DNA from: an uncultured Spirochaetota bacterium
Lineage (GTDB): Bacteria; Spirochaetota; Spirochaetia; Treponematales; Rectinemataceae
Direction: 5' to 3'
DNA length: 64,000 bases
NCBI GenBank assembly: GCA_903821875.1
Contig: CAIJMU010000155.1
Location: forward strand, 1-64,000
In this document: positions 8,000 to 16,953 of the stretch, piece by piece
How positions within the stretch are numbered: position 1 is the first letter of the stretch
Layout: the number at the start of each line of letters is the position of its first letter
Program-made: the position numbers and the translations under genes
Notes under the pieces: model-generated
Seen by the model: only the letters and a program-made list of their open reading frames with translations
Databases searched by the model: none
Told to the model about the DNA's origin: nothing

Positions 8000-10535
8000 A
8001 CTGGCGCACGATAGCCCTTCCCTTTTGGCTGCCAGCATCCTTGGTAATTGCTTCTTTCGCGGAAGTCCCCTTCACCCCGAGCTGGATCCTGTCCTTCACC
8101 ACCCTCACCGCTACGACAGCTCCGACCCCGACCCGGGCCTCGAGGATCATGCCTGCAAGCGGATCCTCGATTTCGGCCTGCAAGAGCCGCCGCATGGGGC
8201 GCGCACCGTAGGCGGGGTTGTAGCCGTGAGCGACAAGCCACTGTCGGCCTGTCCGGCCTACCGACAGAGTGATGCCCCGCGCTCCGAGCCGTCGTCCCAA
8301 CTCTGACAATTCGAGGTCGAGGATCCTGCCGACCTCGGCACGGTCCAGCGGCCTGAAGACGACAGTGTCGTCGAGGCGGTTGATGAATTCGGGGTTGAAT
8401 TTGCGCTTGAGCTCCGACAGGGCGGCCGAGCGTACTTCGGGGTAGGAAAGGAGGCGCTCCTCGGCGTGGAAGCCCAGGCCGCCGATGGCGATCTCCCGGG
8501 CCCCGGCATTGCTCGTCATGATGATGACGCAGTTGCGGAAAGACACCGCGTGGCCGAGGCTGTCGCGGAGTTCGCCCTCCTCGAGGAGCTGGAGGAGGAT
8601 GTTGAAGACCTCGGGGTGGGCCTTCTCGATCTCGTCGAAAAGCACCACGGCGTAGGGTCTCCGCCTGATGCGTTCGGTGAGCATGCCGCCCTCGTCGTAG
8701 CCGACATATCCGGGGGGGGCTCCGACCAGACGCGCAGCATTGTGACGTTCCATGAAATCGGACATGTCGATGCGGACAAGGGCATCCTCGCTGCCGAAGA
8801 GGTACTCGGCCAGGGTCTTGGCGACCAGGGTCTTTCCGACACCGGTCGGCCCGAGGAACATGAAGGAACCCAGGGGCCGGCGCCCGTTCGAGACGCCGGC
8901 CCGCGAGCGCCTGATGGCCGAGGCGACGACACGGATGGCCTCGTCCTGTCCTATGACCCGACGGTGCATCTCGTCCTCGATATGGATGAGTCGCTCCGAT
9001 TCGCTTTCGGCGAGGCGCCCGAGGGGTATGCCCGTCGACTCCGACAGGACATGGAAGAGGTCTTCCTCGGTGACAGGCTGGGTCGCCGTGCCCCCTCCAT
9101 CGATCCAGGCGCTTCGTATGGCCTCAAGCCTCGCCTTGAGTATGCGCACGCGGTCGCGGATCTCGGCGGCCTTCTCGTAGTTCTGCGTGGAAACGAGGGC
9201 GAGCTTCTCTTCGGTAAGGCGGCCGATCTCGGCCTCGATCTGGGCCAATTCGGGGGGACGCTTCGGACTGGCAAGCTTCCTGTAGGCTCCGGCCTCGTCA
9301 AGGAGGTCGATGGCCTTGTCGGGAAGCCGGCGCTCGGGGACATAGCGCTGGGAAAGCTCGACGGCGGCGTCGAGGGCGGGGCGCGAGTAGCGTACGCCGT
9401 GGAAATCCTCATATTTGGTCTTGATTCCCTCGAGGATGGTCCGGCTCTCGGCGCCGTTGGGTTCGCCCACGACGATGAGCTGGAAGCGCCTCTCGAGGGC
9501 CGCGTCCTTTTCGAGGTACTTGCGGTACTCGTCCAGGGTGGTGGCGCCGATGCACTGGATCTCGCCGCGCGACAGGGCTGGCTTGAGCATGTTGGATGCG
9601 TCGATGCTGCCCTCGGCGCCACCGGCTCCGATGACCGTGTGCAGTTCATCGATAAAGAGGATGACGTTCCCCGCCTGGGCTATCTCCTTCATGATGCGCT
9701 TCAGGCGCTCCTCGAACTCGCCCCGGTACTTCGTGCCCGCCACGATGGAGGGCAGGTCGAGGGACAGGAGGCGCTTGCGTGCCAGGCCGTCGGGCACGTC
9801 GCCCCTCGCGAGCCTCAGCGCGAGGCCCTCGACGATGGCTGTCTTCCCCACTCCCGGTTCGCCCACGAGGACGGGGTTGTTCTTCCCGCGCCGCGAAAGG
9901 ATTCTAATAACTCTGTCAATCTCCACGGAGCGGCCAATGACCGGATCGAGGCGGCCCTCGCGGGCCTGGACGCCGAGGTCGCGGGAGTGTTCCTCAAGGA
10001 GGGGGGTCTTCGCGGGGAAGGCCTTGCCCTGGTGGCCAGCCTGTTGCGCCAAGGCTCCCTGGTGCTGGGCCGGTTCCGGTGCAGGACGCGGGTTCAGGCC
10101 CTCGCGGTACAGGCTGATGGCACGGCGCAGGCCCTCGACCGAAAGACCGCCCTGTGAACAGTGGACCGAGAGGCTGCTACCCTGCTCGCGGGCTGCCGCG
10201 AGGAAGAGGTGCTCGGTACCTATGTACTCGGAATTGGAATGACTGGCCTCTTCGGCAGCCGACTCAAGGAGGCTCCTGCTTCTCCGCGACAGGGGGATGT
10301 CCCCGGGGATGAAATTGCCCTGCCTGCGCTCGAGCTCGCGTTCGATGGCGCGGGAAAGTGCGGTGATGTCGATGCGGAGTGAACGGAGGATGGTGACGGC
10401 GCCGCTGTCCGCATCGGCGAGGATGGCGAGGATGACATGCTCGGGAAGGACCTGCTCGGCATGGTAGCGGCGTGCCTCCTCCTGACAGCCATGGGTGAGC
10501 ATCTTCTGCGCCCTCGAGGTCAGCCCCTTGAACAT
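7998..10535 (-). CDS. clpC: ClpC AAA+ unfoldase, ATPase subunit of Clp protease
   Basis: ClpC unfolds substrates and feeds them to ClpP. The 845-aa protein has the full layout: a Clp_N double repeat (1-145), a first AAA module with Walker A GEPGVGKT (225-232), a UVR-type middle segment (EEKLALVSTQNYEKAAEIRD), and a second AAA module with LGPTGVGKTL and a ClpB D2-small-type C-terminus. The short UVR-containing middle domain separates ClpC from ClpB, which has a long coiled coil. It is a lone gene: no ctsR, mcsA or mcsB is adjacent, so control by CtsR-like operons is not supported here. Confidence 0.93.
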   Translation of the reverse strand: MFKGLTSRAQKMLTHGCQEEARRYHAEQVLPEHVILAILADADSGAVTILRSLRIDITALSRAIERELERRQGNFIPGDIPLSRRSRSLLESAAEEASHSNSEYIGTEHLFLAAAREQGSSLSVHCSQGGLSVEGLRRAISLYREGLNPRPAPEPAQHQGALAQQAGHQGKAFPAKTPLLEEHSRDLGVQAREGRLDPVIGRSVEIDRVIRILSRRGKNNPVLVGEPGVGKTAIVEGLALRLARGDVPDGLARKRLLSLDLPSIVAGTKYRGEFEERLKRIMKEIAQAGNVILFIDELHTVIGAGGAEGSIDASNMLKPALSRGEIQCIGATTLDEYRKYLEKDAALERRFQLIVVGEPNGAESRTILEGIKTKYEDFHGVRYSRPALDAAVELSQRYVPERRLPDKAIDLLDEAGAYRKLASPKRPPELAQIEAEIGRLTEEKLALVSTQNYEKAAEIRDRVRILKARLEAIRSAWIDGGGTATQPVTEEDLFHVLSESTGIPLGRLAESESERLIHIEDEMHRRVIGQDEAIRVVASAIRRSRAGVSNGRRPLGSFMFLGPTGVGKTLVAKTLAEYLFGSEDALVRIDMSDFMERHNAARLVGAPPGYVGYDEGGMLTERIRRRPYAVVLFDEIEKAHPEVFNILLQLLEEGELRDSLGHAVSFRNCVIIMTSNAGAREIAIGGLGFHAEERLLSYPEVRSAALSELKRKFNPEFINRLDDTVVFRPLDRAEVGRILDLELSELGRRLGARGITLSVGRTGRQWLVAHGYNPAYGARPMRRLLQAEIEDPLAGMILEARVGVGAVVAVRVVKDRIQLGVKGTSAKEAITKDAGSQKGRAIVRQ

Positions 10536-10569
10536 CCGCGGCCTCCTACAGACAATCGCGCCCGCTTTC

Positions 10570-10596
10570 TTTACACGACGGGCCTCTCCCTATACT
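10570..10596 (+). promoter_or_regulatory. Candidate sigma-70 promoter for the ABC importer
   Basis: TTTACA and TATACT are separated by 15 bp, just upstream of the AGGAGG site and the ATG at 10617. The spacer is shorter than the preferred 17 bp. Confidence 0.4.
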
Positions 10597-10616
10597 CTCG
10601 CACAGGAGGCCCACAA

Positions 10617-11603
10617 ATGAAATGCTCCGGTTTTCCAATGACAAAAAAATCCATGCTCCGATCCAGCCTGATGCTTGCCGGAATCTTCGCCGCGGCCCTT
10701 CCCCTTCTCGCCGACGGCCTTCCAATACTCGCAGCGCTCAAGGGACCGAGCGGCATCGGTCTGGCCCAGCTCTACGAAACCCCTCCCCGCCTGGCTGACG
10801 GCCGCCTGGTCCAGATGGTCGCAGTTCCGAGTGCAGACATCATGGCTGCCAAGGTCATAGGCGGGGAGTACCAGGTTGCAGTGCTGCCCATCAACATGGC
10901 AGCGAAACTCAGGTCGGCGGGCGTACCCCTCGTCCTCGGCGCAATCATCGGCAACGGCATGCTCTCCCTCCTGACCAATGATCCCGGGGTCACCAGCCTG
11001 GCCGACCTTAGGGGCTCCGAGCTCGACGTGGCCGGGCAGGGAGCGACACCCGACTTCCTCATGAGACGCCTTCTCCGCGACGCCAGGCTCGATCCCGATG
11101 CGGATCTTCACCTTGCTTACGCCCTCCCCTATCCCGAGATGGCTGCCGCCCTGGCCGCGGGCAAGATACACAACGCGGTCTTGCCAGAACCCTTTTCGAC
11201 GATCGCGAGGATGGCCAACCCCGCGCTCCGCTCACCCATCGATCTCGGAGCCCTCTGGAAGGCCTCCACGGGCATGGCCGACTATCCGATGACAGCCTTG
11301 GTATTCAGGACCGACGCAGGGCTCTCACAGGCAGATATAAGAGGCATCCTCGATGCAGTCCATGCCTCGATCGACGCGACGATACGCGACCCTGTGGCAG
11401 CAGGCCTCCTGGTGGAGAAACACGAGCTTGGCGTCAAGGCTGCCCTCGCGACGGTCTCCATCCCCAGATGCAACTTCACCTACCAGGAAGCCCCAGCCGC
11501 CCGTCCCCAGGTCGAGGCCCTCCTTTCCGAGTTCCTGAAAGCGGCTCCCGCCTCCATCGGCGGAAAGCTGCCCGAGGCTGCCTTCTACGCACGCTTCAAA
11601 TAA
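10617..11603 (+). CDS. ABC transporter periplasmic substrate-binding protein (NMT1/SsuA type)
   Basis: This is a 328-aa exported solute-binding protein. The start is the ATG at 10617 preceded by AGGAGG; the longer upstream frame lacks such a site and would overlap the divergent clpC start region. The N-terminus has a basic stretch and a hydrophobic signal (MLAGIFAAALPLLADG) without a clear lipobox Cys. The body follows the nitrate/sulfonate/pyrimidine-precursor binder pattern, with paired lobes, DLRGSELDVAGQGATPDFLMR in the middle and a second lobe with LPEPF. The ligand cannot be told from sequence. Permease and ATPase genes follow in the same direction. Confidence 0.85.
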   Translation: MKCSGFPMTKKSMLRSSLMLAGIFAAALPLLADGLPILAALKGPSGIGLAQLYETPPRLADGRLVQMVAVPSADIMAAKVIGGEYQVAVLPINMAAKLRSAGVPLVLGAIIGNGMLSLLTNDPGVTSLADLRGSELDVAGQGATPDFLMRRLLRDARLDPDADLHLAYALPYPEMAAALAAGKIHNAVLPEPFSTIARMANPALRSPIDLGALWKASTGMADYPMTALVFRTDAGLSQADIRGILDAVHASIDATIRDPVAAGLLVEKHELGVKAALATVSIPRCNFTYQEAPAARPQVEALLSEFLKAAPASIGGKLPEAAFYARFK

Positions 11604-11631
11604 GTCCCCCCTCCGAGGGCGCCGCCTGCGC

Positions 11632-12366
11632 TTGCTCGGCATGGGCTTCCTGTCCACCGCCATCCTCCTGGGCGTCTGGCAGCTTGCCGCCCTCAGAGTC
11701 GGGGCGGACATCATCCTGCCCTCGCCCCTCCTGGTCATGGCGGAATTCCTGAAGCTCGTCCTGTCGCGCGAGTTCGGGCCAGCCCTCGCCGCCACCTTCG
11801 CCCGCGGACTCGAGGCCTTCGCGTTCTCCTGCCTTGCCGGCATTGTCCTCGGATTTGCCGCGGGCAGCTCGCGGAACTTCGAAGCGGCCCTCGCGCCCAT
11901 CCTCACGACCATCAGGGCCACGCCGATTCTTGCCCTCATCCTCCTGGCCCTCCTGTGGTTCCCCGCGGGCTTCGTACCCGTCTTTGCGGCCTTCCTGATG
12001 GCCTTTCCCGTCATGGCGAGCGCTGCCGCCGAGGGGGCCAGGGCAGCGCCGCGCGAATTGCTGGAAATGTCCCAATTGTTCAAGGTTCCTGCGCGGCGAG
12101 AGTTATTCGAACTCAGGCTGCCCGCGGCCATGCCCCAGCTCCTCGCAGGAGCCCGCTCCGCAATCGGCCTGTGCTGGAAGGTAGTCGTCACCGGCGAGGT
12201 CCTCTCCCAGCCAGTCCGAGCCGTCGGTACGGGCATGCAGTCCTCTCGGGTCCTCCTCGAGACGCCTCGCGTCTTCGCCTGGGCCATGGCCGCCATCCTC
12301 CTCTGTGGCCTGTCCGAGTGGCTCTTCGGCCGCCTCATCGCAATTGGGAGGAAAGGTGAGCTTTGA
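11632..12366 (+). CDS. ABC transporter inner-membrane permease
   Basis: This roughly 244-aa protein has about six hydrophobic segments and the EAA-loop region EGARAAPRELLEMSQLFKVP...LPAAMPQLLAG that docks the ATPase. It belongs to the BPD_transp_1 superfamily, SsuC/TauC-like. The start is uncertain: TTG at 11632 or ATG at 11641 are nearest, but similar sequence (GRRLRLLG) continues in frame toward the preceding stop. It overlaps the ATPase gene by 11 bp, implying translational coupling. Confidence 0.87.
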   Translation: MLGMGFLSTAILLGVWQLAALRVGADIILPSPLLVMAEFLKLVLSREFGPALAATFARGLEAFAFSCLAGIVLGFAAGSSRNFEAALAPILTTIRATPILALILLALLWFPAGFVPVFAAFLMAFPVMASAAAEGARAAPRELLEMSQLFKVPARRELFELRLPAAMPQLLAGARSAIGLCWKVVVTGEVLSQPVRAVGTGMQSSRVLLETPRVFAWAMAAILLCGLSEWLFGRLIAIGRKGEL

Positions 12367-13069
12367 GCTCTCCGGTATCACCCGGAGCTACGACGGACAC
12401 GAGGTCCTCGCCGGCATCGACCTTGCCATCGAGGAAGGCGCGATGGTCGTCATCCTCGGCCCCTCGGGCTGCGGCAAGACAACCCTGCTCAGGATAGTCG
12501 CTGGGCTGGACCGGGAGCACGGAGGAAGGAGGCTGGGCTTCGACAAGGCGCGCTTTTCCTACGCCTTCCAGGAGCCGCGGCTCCTTCCCTGGCTCTCGGT
12601 CCTCGAAAACGCGCGTTATGCGCTCTCAGGGTCGGGCCTCGGTCCCGGGGAGGCCACGGAACGCATCATGCGACTTGTCTCTCTGGCGGGCCTCGCGGGG
12701 CACGAGCAGAAGCGTCCGGCCGAGCTTTCCGGGGGCATGCGGCAACGCGCCTCGCTGGTCCGCGCCTTTGCCTATCCGAATGACTTCCTCCTCCTCGACG
12801 AGGCCTTCCAGTCGGTGGACCTGCGGCTCAGGCGCGAGCTCATCGAGCTCTTCCTCGACCTCCGCGCCATCGAGGACAATACGGCCCTCCTCGTGACCCA
12901 CGACCCCACCGAGGCCCTCCTCGTGGCTGACCGCGTGGTAATCCTCTCGGACCGCCCCGCACGCGTCCTGGACGACTTCAGGATTCCAGCTGGCAGGGAC
13001 GCGCGAACGCCGGGTTCTCCTGGCGTTGCCGCCTTTGAAGAGAGGATCTACCGTAGCGTGCTCGGATAA
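12356..13069 (+). CDS. ABC transporter ATP-binding protein (SsuB/TauB type)
   Basis: The 237-aa protein starts at GTG 12356 with GGGAGGAAAG upstream, inside the end of the permease gene. Walker A GPSGCGKTT, Q-loop FQEPRLLPW, signature LSGGMRQR, Walker B FLLLDEAF and the switch His in THDP are all present. It energises uptake by the importer encoded immediately upstream. Confidence 0.93.
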   Translation: MSFELSGITRSYDGHEVLAGIDLAIEEGAMVVILGPSGCGKTTLLRIVAGLDREHGGRRLGFDKARFSYAFQEPRLLPWLSVLENARYALSGSGLGPGEATERIMRLVSLAGLAGHEQKRPAELSGGMRQRASLVRAFAYPNDFLLLDEAFQSVDLRLRRELIELFLDLRAIEDNTALLVTHDPTEALLVADRVVILSDRPARVLDDFRIPAGRDARTPGSPGVAAFEERIYRSVLG

Positions 13070-13122
13070 GGCCGGTCTGGGCCTGGCAGAGGCCTGACCT
13101 GCATCTTGACCTTCGGCCAGGC

Positions 13123-15006
13123 CTAGAGGAAGTCGGTGACGTCGAGGGGAACTGGGATCTGGATCATGCTCTCGAGATAGCCCGAGGAGCGTTTTTTCAC
13201 ATGGAACTGGATGACAGCCACTCGATCCTTGGCATGGACCGCGATGCCATAGAGCGAGAAGGGGTCGCGCGGGGAAAGTCCAGCCTCGTCGGCGAGCGAA
13301 CCCGCGCGCACGGTTTCGATGGAGTAGGAATCGCCGTCGAAAACACCACCCTTGATCTTTGTGACTTTCATACCCAGGAGCGGCAAGAAAAGGCGGTCCC
13401 GGGTGTCACCGGCAATGGCGCTGTCCAGGGGATGGTCGGGCCGCGTCCCGAGCGCCCTGAGCAGCCTGCGCGTTCCCGAGTCTCCCGAGACTTCGAGGCT
13501 GACGAGGTCGCCCGGACGGCGTTCCATGAGATAGGCCTGGAGTTCCACGACCTTGGAGAGTGCGTGGCCATCGACTGAAAGGATTCGCTCGCCTTCATGG
13601 ATGCTCGCCAAGGCCGATGGATGCCTGTACAGCACCTCGAGGCCAGGGCTTTGCGCTGTCGAATCGCCGAGCTGCAGGCCCAGCCAGGGCCAGGCTACCT
13701 TGCCCCCCTCGTACAGGGTCGGAAGGATCGCCAGGAGCCATTCCGCAGGAATCGCGAAGTTGAGGCCCTGGAAGTTGGTCAGGCCCGCAAAGGCGATGCC
13801 GCGGACCTCACCGTCAGCGTCGAGGACGGGGCCGCCTGAGTTGCCTGGATTGAGGGCGGCATCGATCTGGAACACGTCGCCCCATTCGAGGAACTTGCGA
13901 CCCACTGCCGAGACAATGCCCGAGGTAATAGTGGAATCAAGGCCGGCCGGCGAACCGAAGGCGTAGACAGCCTGACCCTGGGGGGGAAGGCCCGACCTCC
14001 CGATGCGGAAGGAATAGCCCGGCTTCATGTCCACCTTGAGAAGCGCGATGTCAAGGAGGGGGTCCCAGCCTATGACCTTCGCAGGTATGCGGGAATCGCT
14101 GTCCCCTGCCAGCTTGAGGGCGACACGCGAAAAGCCTTCATAGGTCGGATCGACCTCGCTTGCGATGACATGGTAATTGGTAATGAGGTAGCCACGGCTG
14201 TCGATGAAAAAGCCCGAGCCGATCATGCGGTCGAGGGTGCCCACACCCTGCTCGATCTTGATGCCCCGGTCCACCCTGACCGTTACGACGCCCTTGACGA
14301 CTGTGGCGACCATTGAGGGTTCGAGGGAGCGGAGGGTCGGTACTGCAGTAGCAGGCAGAACTGCCTGTTCCTGGGCTCTGAGCCGAAGCGCGTGGGACCC
14401 CTCAAGGAGGCTGGACCATGTGAGGCCGAGAAGGCCTGCAAGAGCCTGGGCACGCTGTCCGAGTCCAGGATCGCCATCCACGGTCTCATGAAGGTCCCTG
14501 AGCAGGGCGCGGAGAAGCTGCTCGGCCCGTGGGAAGGATCCTGAACCTGCTGCCTTTTCCGCAGCTGCAAGCTCCTCCTGTGCCAGACCAGATCTTCCCT
14601 CTGCCACGATGGAGCGTCCGACGGCATCAAGGCAGGCTGACGCTTCCCTGTCTCCTCCGAGGGCCAGGAGCGAAAGGCGCAGGCTAAGGGCCCTGTCCAG
14701 TTTTCCACCAGCAACAGCGCTGCTGTAGTCCGAAGCAAACCGAGCCAGGAGCTCTGACAGAAGGGCCTTGAACGAAGACCTGATTTCCCCAGACGCTGCC
14801 TCAGGAATCCCGAGAAGATCGACCAGACCCTCGATAGCCTTGGGCATGTCTGTCTCGGCCAGCTTGCGGAGTTCTGCCTGCTTGGCTTCGCCGTAATGAG
14901 CTGGAGCAATCAGGCCCTTGGGAAGGCTGGTACAGCCTGACAGAATCACGAGAAGGCCGCAGGCCACCATTGCAGCCAGGGCAGGGCGCAGGAAGGCGGC
15001 CCTCAC
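13123..15006 (-). CDS. Lipoprotein HtrA-like serine protease with PDZ-like domain
   Basis: The 627-aa protein has a signal peptide ending in the lipobox LSGC (Cys25), so it is probably membrane-anchored outside the cytoplasm. Residues 30-220 are a helical region without a known domain. The trypsin-fold protease follows with His279 (NYHV), Asp319 (LLDIALLKV) and Ser390 (GNSGGPV), so the catalytic triad is complete. A PDZ-like segment follows (about 440-510: IHEGERILSVDGHALS). The N-terminal helical region is unusual for DegP/HtrA proteins. It overlaps the upstream gene by 4 bp (ATGA), so it is co-translated with the secreted repeat protein and lies downstream of ftsH. Confidence 0.87.
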   Translation of the reverse strand: MRAAFLRPALAAMVACGLLVILSGCTSLPKGLIAPAHYGEAKQAELRKLAETDMPKAIEGLVDLLGIPEAASGEIRSSFKALLSELLARFASDYSSAVAGGKLDRALSLRLSLLALGGDREASACLDAVGRSIVAEGRSGLAQEELAAAEKAAGSGSFPRAEQLLRALLRDLHETVDGDPGLGQRAQALAGLLGLTWSSLLEGSHALRLRAQEQAVLPATAVPTLRSLEPSMVATVVKGVVTVRVDRGIKIEQGVGTLDRMIGSGFFIDSRGYLITNYHVIASEVDPTYEGFSRVALKLAGDSDSRIPAKVIGWDPLLDIALLKVDMKPGYSFRIGRSGLPPQGQAVYAFGSPAGLDSTITSGIVSAVGRKFLEWGDVFQIDAALNPGNSGGPVLDADGEVRGIAFAGLTNFQGLNFAIPAEWLLAILPTLYEGGKVAWPWLGLQLGDSTAQSPGLEVLYRHPSALASIHEGERILSVDGHALSKVVELQAYLMERRPGDLVSLEVSGDSGTRRLLRALGTRPDHPLDSAIAGDTRDRLFLPLLGMKVTKIKGGVFDGDSYSIETVRAGSLADEAGLSPRDPFSLYGIAVHAKDRVAVIQFHVKKRSSGYLESMIQIPVPLDVTDFL

Positions 15007-16922
15007 GGGCGCACTTCCGCGAACCAGAGTTTCCCCAGGGGGTACAGGATGTACCTGATGCCCAGGACCTCATACTCGCCCTCGTGTGGAACAAAGCCGG
15101 GACCGAGGTCGAAGGGCATCTGCCCGACCCAGCGGATCGATGGATTGCTGTCAGGCAGGACCGGAATGGAACGACCCCCGCGGCCAAAGGCCCGGGCAGT
15201 ACCGTCAGAGGAAACGAGGACGCTTTCGTCAAAAATCCCGTCGCCACGGCTCGAAAACTCGCGTCTGAGGCTGCCGTCCAGCAGCTTCGTCTCGCGGATG
15301 TCTACCCGTCCATCCGCGTCCGGATCCCAGCTCCTGGTCAGGGGCGGGCCGAGAAGTTCTACAAACTCAGCGTAGCCATCACCATCGATATCGGACCTCG
15401 TCTCGCGAACTACGGGCCGTGCTGGATCGGAGCCTGGATCGAGGACGAGGAGGCTCTCGAAGCGACCGTCGCCGTCCTGGTCGAGTCTCTCCTGCAGGGG
15501 GCGCCCATCGCGGTACTCGATGCGCGAAAGGATGCCTCCGGATAGGTAGCCAGTTGCAGTAACAGCCTTGCCACCTTCCAGATCGATCTCGAGGGTCTCA
15601 GACAGGGTCGAGACCGAAAGCCTGACTGCTGCCCCGGCCAAGGCAGACTCAGAGGGGAGCCGTGCCTCTGTAGCCATCGGCAGGATAAAGGAGCCGGTAA
15701 TTCCCTCGACCGCCCCCAGGCGGAAGGGTGCAAGGGCCAGGACCTCCGGAGCGAGGATCCAGACCGAACGGGACCCCTCGATCGTGTCGAGGACCGCAGC
15801 TCCCAGGCGCGGATAGCCCTCGTAGCTGAAAACCCAATTGGCTCCATCCGCTGCGACAGACAGCGTTGCGGGCTCGCCGTACCTGAAGTCCAAGGCACGC
15901 TCGAAGGCGCCGTCCTGGTCCGCATCATGCCGCCATGAGGAGGGCTGGCCCGAGTCGTAGGTCGTCACAGCCTCGGCGAAGGAATCGCCGTCGGCGTCCT
16001 CGCTGATGCTGCCCGAAAAGCCCGAAAGCGCAGCAGCCAAGACCGCAGCATCCCCCGTATCGCGGAGCAGCCCCGCGAGATGGCGCAGGGTCGTAAGTTC
16101 TACCTGCCCCGTGGGAGGCAGGGCCTCGGCGATCCCGGCCTTGAAATCCAGGACCCCGTATTCGATGAGTTCCGGGATACCCGCCTTTCCTCCCATCACG
16201 CGGTAGGCTGCAAGCTGGTTCCGCCTGGCCTCGCGGCTTGGCAGGGCTTCGAGCATCGGAATGACGATATCAGGATCGGCGGAGGACAATCGGTCGAAGG
16301 AGCGGCGCCAGAGCGCCGCGAGCCGCTCGGTTCGCGGTCCCGGAGAAAAGGCCCCGGAGGAAAAGAAAAGGCGCGGGAAGCCTGGATCTGTTGGAAAGGA
16401 GGCAACCGCGCGCTCGAACTGGAGGAGGGCAGCATCTCTCTGCCCTATGGCAAGCAGCAGGGAACACTTCAGGAGCCAGGCCTCGGCATCGGGCGCTGGC
16501 CCGAGGCGGCCGAGGAGCGTGAGCGCCTCATTCCAGCGGTGGAGCCGCGACAGCAGGCTGGCCTGGAAGGTTATCGCCGCATCGCGGTCCATCTGGGACA
16601 GGCGACCGGAAGCGAGGGCGGCGGCGACAGCATCGAGGGCAGGGTGCACCAGCCCAGCCTCAGGACCGCTGGATCTATAGCCTGCCTTGGCAGAGATGAA
16701 AAGAAAGTCAGCATTGCCCGGATCGGCCTCGAGACCGGAAACGGCGAGTTCCTGGGCTTCGTCATAGTTCCCCGCATCAAGGAAGGCCTTGGCCGCGCCT
16801 GTCCAGCCTGCGAGGGCATTGGCGTCAATCGCCGAGCCTTCCGCGCCGACTGGGTGAACACCCATGACCGCAGCGAGGACGATCAATGAGAACCATGGCC
16901 GCGAAAAGTAAAGGCTCATCAT
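15003..16922 (-). CDS. Exported TPR-like protein with D-rich calcium-type repeats
   Basis: About 639 aa from the double ATG at 16922/16919, where a signal peptide begins (SLYFSRPWFSLIVLAAVMGV...VGAEG); the longer frame is an N-terminal artefact inside ftsH. Residues 30-200 contain TPR-like helical repeats (FLDAGNYDEAQELAVSGLEADPGNADFL). The C-terminal half holds several Asp-rich loops resembling EF-hand/dockerin-type calcium sites: DADGDSFAEAV, DADQDGAFERAL, DQDGDGRFESL, DIDGDGYAEFVEL, DPDADGRVDI. It probably acts in the periplasm or at the surface with the co-transcribed protease. I do not recognise the family. Confidence 0.75.
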   Translation of the reverse strand: MMSLYFSRPWFSLIVLAAVMGVHPVGAEGSAIDANALAGWTGAAKAFLDAGNYDEAQELAVSGLEADPGNADFLFISAKAGYRSSGPEAGLVHPALDAVAAALASGRLSQMDRDAAITFQASLLSRLHRWNEALTLLGRLGPAPDAEAWLLKCSLLLAIGQRDAALLQFERAVASFPTDPGFPRLFFSSGAFSPGPRTERLAALWRRSFDRLSSADPDIVIPMLEALPSREARRNQLAAYRVMGGKAGIPELIEYGVLDFKAGIAEALPPTGQVELTTLRHLAGLLRDTGDAAVLAAALSGFSGSISEDADGDSFAEAVTTYDSGQPSSWRHDADQDGAFERALDFRYGEPATLSVAADGANWVFSYEGYPRLGAAVLDTIEGSRSVWILAPEVLALAPFRLGAVEGITGSFILPMATEARLPSESALAGAAVRLSVSTLSETLEIDLEGGKAVTATGYLSGGILSRIEYRDGRPLQERLDQDGDGRFESLLVLDPGSDPARPVVRETRSDIDGDGYAEFVELLGPPLTRSWDPDADGRVDIRETKLLDGSLRREFSSRGDGIFDESVLVSSDGTARAFGRGGRSIPVLPDSNPSIRWVGQMPFDLGPGFVPHEGEYEVLGIRYILYPLGKLWFAEVRP

Positions 16923-16953
16923 TCCATCATCGCCGCGGCCCGTTCCGGAGCCC

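Noticed and set aside
8466-10157. 563-aa plus-strand ORF
   Set aside because: Antisense shadow of clpC in high-G+C codons; no recognisable motifs and no ribosome site.
13070-13122. GGCCTGGC...GCCAGGCC inverted repeat between the convergent ABC and protease genes
   Set aside because: Long loop and no T-run on either side; not convincing as a terminator.
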